Source: Burkholderiales bacterium
GTDB taxonomy: Bacteria > Pseudomonadota > Gammaproteobacteria > Burkholderiales > Burkholderiaceae_E
Assembly (NCBI GenBank): GCA_026399875.1
Contig: JAPLQF010000045.1
Span: 1-42,945, forward strand
Length of the DNA: 42,945 nt
Reading direction: 5' to 3'
Shown here: positions 39,260 through 42,945 of the stretch, piece after piece
Layout: each line of letters starts with the position of its first letter
Numbering within the stretch: the first letter of the stretch is position 1
Notes under the pieces: generated by a model
What the model was told of the DNA's origin: nothing
The model's database searches: none
The model's input: the letters and a program-made list of their open reading frames with translations, nothing else
Translations under genes and position numbers: made by a program

Positions 39260-39738
39260 ATGGCCTTGCGCGATAGAACCACGCAATTGACGCCGGCGCT
39301 CGCGCAGTTCATGCGGCAGCAGGTTGGGTGGCTGCTCTTCGGGAGTCAGATTCGTGAATGCCAGGTCGGCTGAAGATCGATCACCGGCCTGCACGAAGGA
39401 CCGCTGACCGGCACGCGAGTCTTGTGGCTCTGGCGCTCCGAAGGTGCCCGGAACCGACCGACAGCTTTCACGGCCCTTGCTGACACCCAACTCGTCGACG
39501 CGAACGACCGCTTCTGGCCGAGAGCCGGTAGCCACGAACGGCTGCTTCGGAGATGTAGAAACAGGAAGAAGGCGGTCCGAGCGTCGGGCTGCTTTGGAGA
39601 AACCTGAAGGTCCGCTATGGGTCGAAACGACGCCTTGGCGAACGGCAGCTTACAGGCATCGAGCTTTCAAAGTCGGCTTTCTCGCGATGAATTTCAAGGG
39701 TCGGCGGTTGCTGGGGATCTTAGATCGTGCGAGCAGTC
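39260..39738. other. Gene-free region with dispersed repeat
   Basis: No convincing gene in about 480 bases. Holds the second copy of the ~94-bp repeat and GAACGACCGCTTCTGGCCGA (39499-39518), the reverse complement of motifs at 33858 and 33963. Confidence 0.5.
39611..39705 (+). repeat. Dispersed ~94-bp repeat, copy 2
   Basis: Matches 34866-34959 at about 84 percent, same orientation. Both copies lie just beyond the 3' side of minus-strand gene blocks. Confidence 0.75.
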
Positions 39739-39957
39739 TCAGAGATCGTGAGAATACCCATTATGGCCCTTCAGGAACCGACTTCGCAGGCTGTACACCG
39801 CCGCCCGATGCACGCCGAGCGAGCCTGCGACAACATGCGCCTGACTACCCGCGAGCTGCCGCTGCGCCACGGTACGCAGGGCCCTCACAAATCTCCACTC
39901 GCGCTCGCCCAACCCAGAGCCCGCAACCACGGGCACTCGTGTTGTTTTGATCTTCAA
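39739..39957 (-). pseudogene. Possible transposase HTH fragment
   Basis: A 72-codon frame with LRTVAQRQLAGSQAHVVAGS then LGVHRAAVYSLRSRFLKG, which resembles the N-terminal helix-turn-helix of Mu- or Tn552-type transposases (LGVxRxTVYRLRxRF). It lacks an ATG start (TTG or GTG only), overlaps the ubiG stop and ends abruptly. I take it as a remnant left by an insertion; a chance resemblance is possible. Confidence 0.4.
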
Positions 39958-40667
39958 GTTGATACCTTCCGCATGGCAAGCAAATATATGACTCCCATAA
40001 ATTTGTGCAGTCGGAATCTCTTTGTGAAAGGGTTGTATCCAAGGCCATGCTGGTCATGCAATTGCAAACCTGCCGAATGTGCCCAAGCTTTGAGTTCTTC
40101 GGGACGTATGAACTTGCTGTACGTGTGAGTCTTTTTCGGCAATAGACGTAGCACGCGCTCTGCCCCGATGATTGCCACTGCCCAGCTCAACGGATTTCGG
40201 TTGATCGTTGAAAAGAACACCCAACCGTCAGGCTCAACCAGACGTGCGCAGGCCTGAATGACCGACTCTGGGTTTGGAACGTGTTCGAGCATTTCCATGC
40301 ATGTAACGATGCCGTAGGTTTCGGGCTCCTGCTGTGAGAGATCTTCTGCGCTAATGGCTTGATAGCTGACGCTTGCCCCTGAGATTTGTGCATGTATCGT
40401 GGCCACTTGCAGAGGCTTGGTGGCAAGGTCGATCCCCTTTACAACTGCACCCTTGTGAGCCATCGCTTCGGCCAGAATACCGCCACCACACCCCACATCG
40501 AGCGTGTGTTTGCCACGAAGCATTGCCAGTCGATCAATCCATTCCAGCCTCAAGGGGTTGATCTGATGCAAGGGACGGAATTCGGAATTTGGATCCCACC
40601 AGCGTTCGGCCAGCGCAGAGAACTTGGCAAGTTCTGCCGGATCAAAGTTGTTCGTCGAAGTACTCAC
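39954..40667 (-). CDS. ubiG: Ubiquinone biosynthesis O-methyltransferase UbiG
   Basis: A 237-residue methyltransferase that makes both O-methylations in ubiquinone synthesis. The full family pattern is present: NNFDPAELAKFSALAERWWD, FRPLHQINPLRLEWI, TLDVGCGGGILAEAMA (SAM motif I), GIDLATKPL, CMEMLEHVPNPESVIQAC, and the C-terminal GLGYNPFTKRF. The start is a GTG at 40667, giving the normal length; the longer frame upstream enters the next gene. GC is lower than the neighbours. Chromosomal ubiG is usually near gyrA or gph; here it sits beside a DCC-family gene among relics, so this is probably an acquired extra copy or a displaced gene. Confidence 0.93.
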   Translation of the reverse strand: MSTSTNNFDPAELAKFSALAERWWDPNSEFRPLHQINPLRLEWIDRLAMLRGKHTLDVGCGGGILAEAMAHKGAVVKGIDLATKPLQVATIHAQISGASVSYQAISAEDLSQQEPETYGIVTCMEMLEHVPNPESVIQACARLVEPDGWVFFSTINRNPLSWAVAIIGAERVLRLLPKKTHTYSKFIRPEELKAWAHSAGLQLHDQHGLGYNPFTKRFRLHKFMGVIYLLAMRKVST

Positions 40668-40702
40668 GTCTGGATGTCCGTTGGTTGAAATTGGAAGTGT
40701 GG

Positions 40703-41074
40703 CTACCAGTGCTTTTTCCACCGATTCCACAGGAAAAGCACTTTTGCAAACGCGTTGTAAACCAGACCGAAGAGGTCGCTGATTACGGGCCAGTTTGCAA
40801 TGCGCCCCCAAAGTTGCTGCCCCGGCGTCTTTACCCAGAGGGCCGCAAGGGCGGGGGCCCCTTTGAAGATGTGACCGTTCCTGTCTCTGACATGGAGTCG
40901 TTCGCGTACTGACGCCAAATCAGCCCCTAACTCCAAAACCGCAGCGGGGTTGTTGTGCACGTCAACCCATTCAACGTTGCAACCCTGCATTTTCGTCTTC
41001 TGCGACGCAATGCCTGCGTCGCAGACGGGGCAAGCGCTGTTGTAGTACACAGTTGAACTCGGCACTTGTTCCAT
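40703..41074 (-). CDS. DCC-family thiol-disulfide oxidoreductase (DUF393)
   Basis: A 123-residue protein of the DCC/DUF393 family: VYYNSACPVCDAGIA with the CxxC pair, VEWVDVHN, RERLHVRDRNGHIFKGAPALAALW, and the C-terminal hydrophobic helix DLFGLVYNAFAKVLFLWN. It is membrane-associated and redox-active by family expectation. AAAGGAG precedes the ATG. It is followed by ubiG after 35 bases, with the same lower GC, so both probably moved together. In some betaproteobacteria such genes neighbour ubiquinone genes. Direct function is unknown. Confidence 0.88.
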   Translation of the reverse strand: MEQVPSSTVYYNSACPVCDAGIASQKTKMQGCNVEWVDVHNNPAAVLELGADLASVRERLHVRDRNGHIFKGAPALAALWVKTPGQQLWGRIANWPVISDLFGLVYNAFAKVLFLWNRWKKHW

Positions 41075-41637
41075 CACTCAGCTCCTTTAAACCGTCGAGA
41101 GAACATCTCAACCGTAGCATATGTTTAGCTAAATGACTAACAGTCTAAACACAAAATGACCAACAATTTGTCTCGGTATGTGTGAAATGTCCGGAAATTC
41201 AGTGCCACCGATAAGTTGAGCGGATGCGCCTTGCCCAAAAAGCGAGTGCTGAAGCGCGTGTTGAGGCAGCCAGTGGAAGAGCGTTGACTCGCCTGATGCT
41301 TGGCCGCCCGCGGTCACGGAGCGGGCGCGTGCACGCGAAGGGAGCCTCACGCTCAAGGAAGCGACGCGAGCAATGAACTCGATGGCTTGTAAGCCAGGCC
41401 AATTCAGAGTCGGGCGAAGCGGCGAACTCCACTCACGCTTGAGGCTCCGACTCTTGATGAGCGCGTGCCACGATTGAATCAGAACGGCAGCTCGCAATCT
41501 GAAAGCAGCATTCGCCCAGCAAAGAATGGCCGTAGGTCCTCGGTGCCATGTCGCCCTCGAGCTTCCAGCCAAGTAGCAGACTGCCCCGACTCCCATTGTC
41601 GCTGCAGAAGCTATGCGACTCCTAAAGAACGAGGCAC
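41075..41637. other. Gene-free region
   Basis: About 560 bases without a credible gene. GTTTAG and CTAAAC flank 41123-41152 as an inverted pair, and TTTAGCTAAA is a local palindrome; these may be promoter or operator parts for the DCC gene. A minus-strand frame crossing the region (41129-41806) shows no family resemblance. Confidence 0.5.
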
Positions 41638-42594
41638 TTAAACGGTGATGTGGACCAGGTCGGCGAGCGCATCGCCGAGGGCGGAATAGCGAAACTGATA
41701 GCCGGATTCGAGCGTCCGACGAGGAAATACGTTTTGTCCTTGCAGAAGAATAGTCGATCGATCCTGGCCCACGACGCGACGCACGAGCCAAGCCGGCGCC
41801 GCCCACACAACGGGCCGGCGCAGACGCCGCGCCAGTTCTTCCGTGAACTGGCGATTGCTAACGACTCCCGGTGCCACAGCGTTGTAGCGTCCGCGCGCAT
41901 CGCCTCTGAGGATTACATGCTCAATCACACCGACTGCATCGTCGATGTGGATCCAAGGCACCGGTTGTCTTCCATGCCCCATCACGGCACCGGCACCAAG
42001 GCAAAACGGTAGCCGCACCAAGGGTAGAAAGCCTTGCCCCCGGCCAATCCGCCAAAGGCGACCGAGCGCCGAGCTTCGGGTAACGGCACCAAGCACGATG
42101 CCGATTCTCACGCTGACATGACGTATGCGCGTCGCGTCGATTCCGTCGGCGGCACGCTCCCATTGCGCGACGAGCTCAGCTGGGAAATCGACACCCATCG
42201 GTGACGATGACTCGTCCAGCACTGGATAGCTGCAGTTGGCGCTGACCTCTGCGGTCCCGTAAAAGCATTTACCCGCCGTCGAGACGAATACCGCCGGTGG
42301 TTCGGGCATGGCATTCAACGCATTAACGAGGGCACGTGTGGTGCGCAGCCGGGATTCGAGCACTTCGCGGCGATAGTCGTCGTTCCAGACACGCCGCAGG
42401 TCGAGGATGTGCTGCCCAGCGAGGTTGATCACAGCGTCGCACGCCGGAATAGCGCCGCGCTCTACGTCGTCCCAAGTGATGCGGCCTGCGCCAGCCGTGC
42501 GGGAAATCCAGGTCACTTCGTCACCGCGCTTGCGCAACCGCTCGCTCAGTGCCCGCCCGATGAATCCGCTACCGCCACCGATAAGAACTCGCAT
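41638..42594 (-). CDS. TIGR01777-family NAD(P)-binding epimerase-like protein
   Basis: A 318-residue extended short-chain dehydrogenase of the YfcH/TIGR01777 type. The N-terminus MRVLIGGGSGFIGRAL is the nucleotide-binding Gly-x-x-Gly-x-x-Gly, followed by GDEVTWISR, DAVINLAGQHI, ESRLRTTRALVNAL, VFVSTAGKCFYG (Tyr-x-x-x-Lys replaced by the family GxxYG pattern), and QPVPWIHIDDAVGVI. The C-terminal DUF1731-like helices are shorter than usual: RRPVVWAAPAWLVRRVVG, FPRRTLESGYQFRY. AGGAGG lies before the ATG. Cell-division and sugar-nucleotide roles have been proposed for relatives; substrate is unknown. It is the last gene before the IS. Confidence 0.9.
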   Translation of the reverse strand: MRVLIGGGSGFIGRALSERLRKRGDEVTWISRTAGAGRITWDDVERGAIPACDAVINLAGQHILDLRRVWNDDYRREVLESRLRTTRALVNALNAMPEPPAVFVSTAGKCFYGTAEVSANCSYPVLDESSSPMGVDFPAELVAQWERAADGIDATRIRHVSVRIGIVLGAVTRSSALGRLWRIGRGQGFLPLVRLPFCLGAGAVMGHGRQPVPWIHIDDAVGVIEHVILRGDARGRYNAVAPGVVSNRQFTEELARRLRRPVVWAAPAWLVRRVVGQDRSTILLQGQNVFPRRTLESGYQFRYSALGDALADLVHITV

Positions 42595-42791
42595 GGTTGT
42601 GCCCTCCTTGTGTTTGTCTGTGCGCGATAACGGCAACGTCGCGTGCCGCACTGCTCATGTAAGAAACGCTCAAATCGCGGCTCGTTACGAGCGCCAGCTT
42701 GCTGCCTGCGGCTGCATAGCTCAGCGCGCCGAGTTTCAGCCTCAGCAGTGCCACCGTCGAAGCGGGAAGGGCGAGAGGCGACAAGCCTGTG

Positions 42792-42945
42792 TGAGCTTCC
42801 CTGCGATTTTCGGATACCGACGGTAGAGCAAAATATGGCGATACCGGAGGTGATGGATGAAGCGGATTGCGAAGGCGAGATACACCGAGGAGTTCAAGGT
42901 GGCGGCGGTGCAGTTGATCGCTGCGGGTCGTCGGCCGGCCGAAGT
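42792..42945 (+). mobile_element. IS3-family element, partial (second copy, inverted)
   Basis: Exact inverted copy of 1-140, extending 14 bases further. It begins at the IS tip TGAGCTTCCCTGCG and runs out of the window in orfA. Left and right flanks of the two copies differ, so target duplications cannot be judged. Confidence 0.85.
42857..42945 (+). CDS. IS3-family transposase OrfA, N-terminal fragment
   Basis: MKRIAKARYTEEFK with VAAVQLIAAGRRPAE, cut at the window end after 29 codons. GGAGGTGATGG precedes the ATG. It is identical over the shared part to the copy at the left edge, in opposite orientation, and is presumably intact beyond the window. OrfA supplies DNA binding at the IS ends. 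Confidence 0.8.
   Translation, partial: MKRIAKARYTEEFKVAAVQLIAAGRRPAE

Noticed and set aside
34057..41074. A long chromosomal integron array with many cassettes
   Set aside because: Only two attC-like sites were found; other gene junctions in this stretch show no GTTRRRY / RYYYAAC pairs and genes point both ways.
41129..41806. Minus-strand frame of 225 codons upstream of the DCC gene
   Set aside because: No family resemblance, no ribosome site, and its beginning overlaps the epimerase gene in another frame.
1..42945. CRISPR array or prophage
   Set aside because: No regular repeat-spacer pattern and no capsid, tail or lysis genes were seen.

Overview
The window looks like accessory DNA of a betaproteobacterium, most likely a Burkholderiales member. 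I base this on a Bug-type (TctC) solute receptor, a Comamonadaceae-like flavour of the metabolic genes, generally high GC, and short repeats scattered between genes. It is a mosaic of plasmid or integrative-element genes, toxin-antitoxin pairs, cassettes and relics. Both ends are the same IS3-family end in opposite orientation (1-140 complement, 42792-42945). The window therefore either stops inside two copies of one IS or is the inside of a large IS-flanked segment.

Layout. 0.1-3.4 kb: a Bug receptor between decayed fragments, then a FitA-type antitoxin with a truncated PIN toxin, a clipped addiction-module gene and an intact VapBC pair. 3.6-6.5 kb: a primase-like replication protein with three helix-turn-helix units, a candidate short antisense RNA in front of it with a clear terminator, and a small unknown gene. 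6.5-16.4 kb: a tightly overlapped minus-strand conjugation operon, traN (as two genes), three unknown exported or membrane genes, traF, traH, traG. This is the distal part of an F-type type IV secretion system; traB, traC, traV, traD, relaxase and pilin genes are not here. 16.9-20.1 kb: a Fic protein, a NarL-type response regulator, a membrane-anchored NERD-like nuclease-fold protein and a single-stranded DNA binding protein. 20.6-23.2 kb: a Sel1-repeat lipoprotein, two tautomerase-family genes, and a decayed partial copy of the lipoprotein gene.

23.3-29.2 kb: a large AfsR-like ATPase regulator facing an operon of methyltransferase, alpha/beta hydrolase, DUF2855 protein and RidA. 29.4-33.4 kb: a second PIN/AbrB pair, a dif-like XerCD site, a WGR-domain protein, an unknown small gene, a 404-residue DNA-binding protein, a ParE/RHH pair and an orphan Phd antitoxin. 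34.0-41.1 kb: a secreted DUF1311 protein, a FosX-type fosfomycin resistance gene flanked by two attC-like sites (an integron cassette without an integrase), a BAAT-type acyl hydrolase, an amidase, an IS91-type relic, and ubiG with a DCC-family thiol oxidoreductase in a lower-GC block. 41.6-42.6 kb: a TIGR01777-type epimerase.

The replication protein, SSB, F-type transfer genes, NERD protein and the 404-residue DNA-binding protein fit one conjugative element. The dif-like site is of special interest because the gonococcal genetic island, which also carries an F-type secretion system, integrates at dif. Here that link is a hypothesis only: one site is visible and no second border was found. All calls come from reading the sequence; no searches were run.
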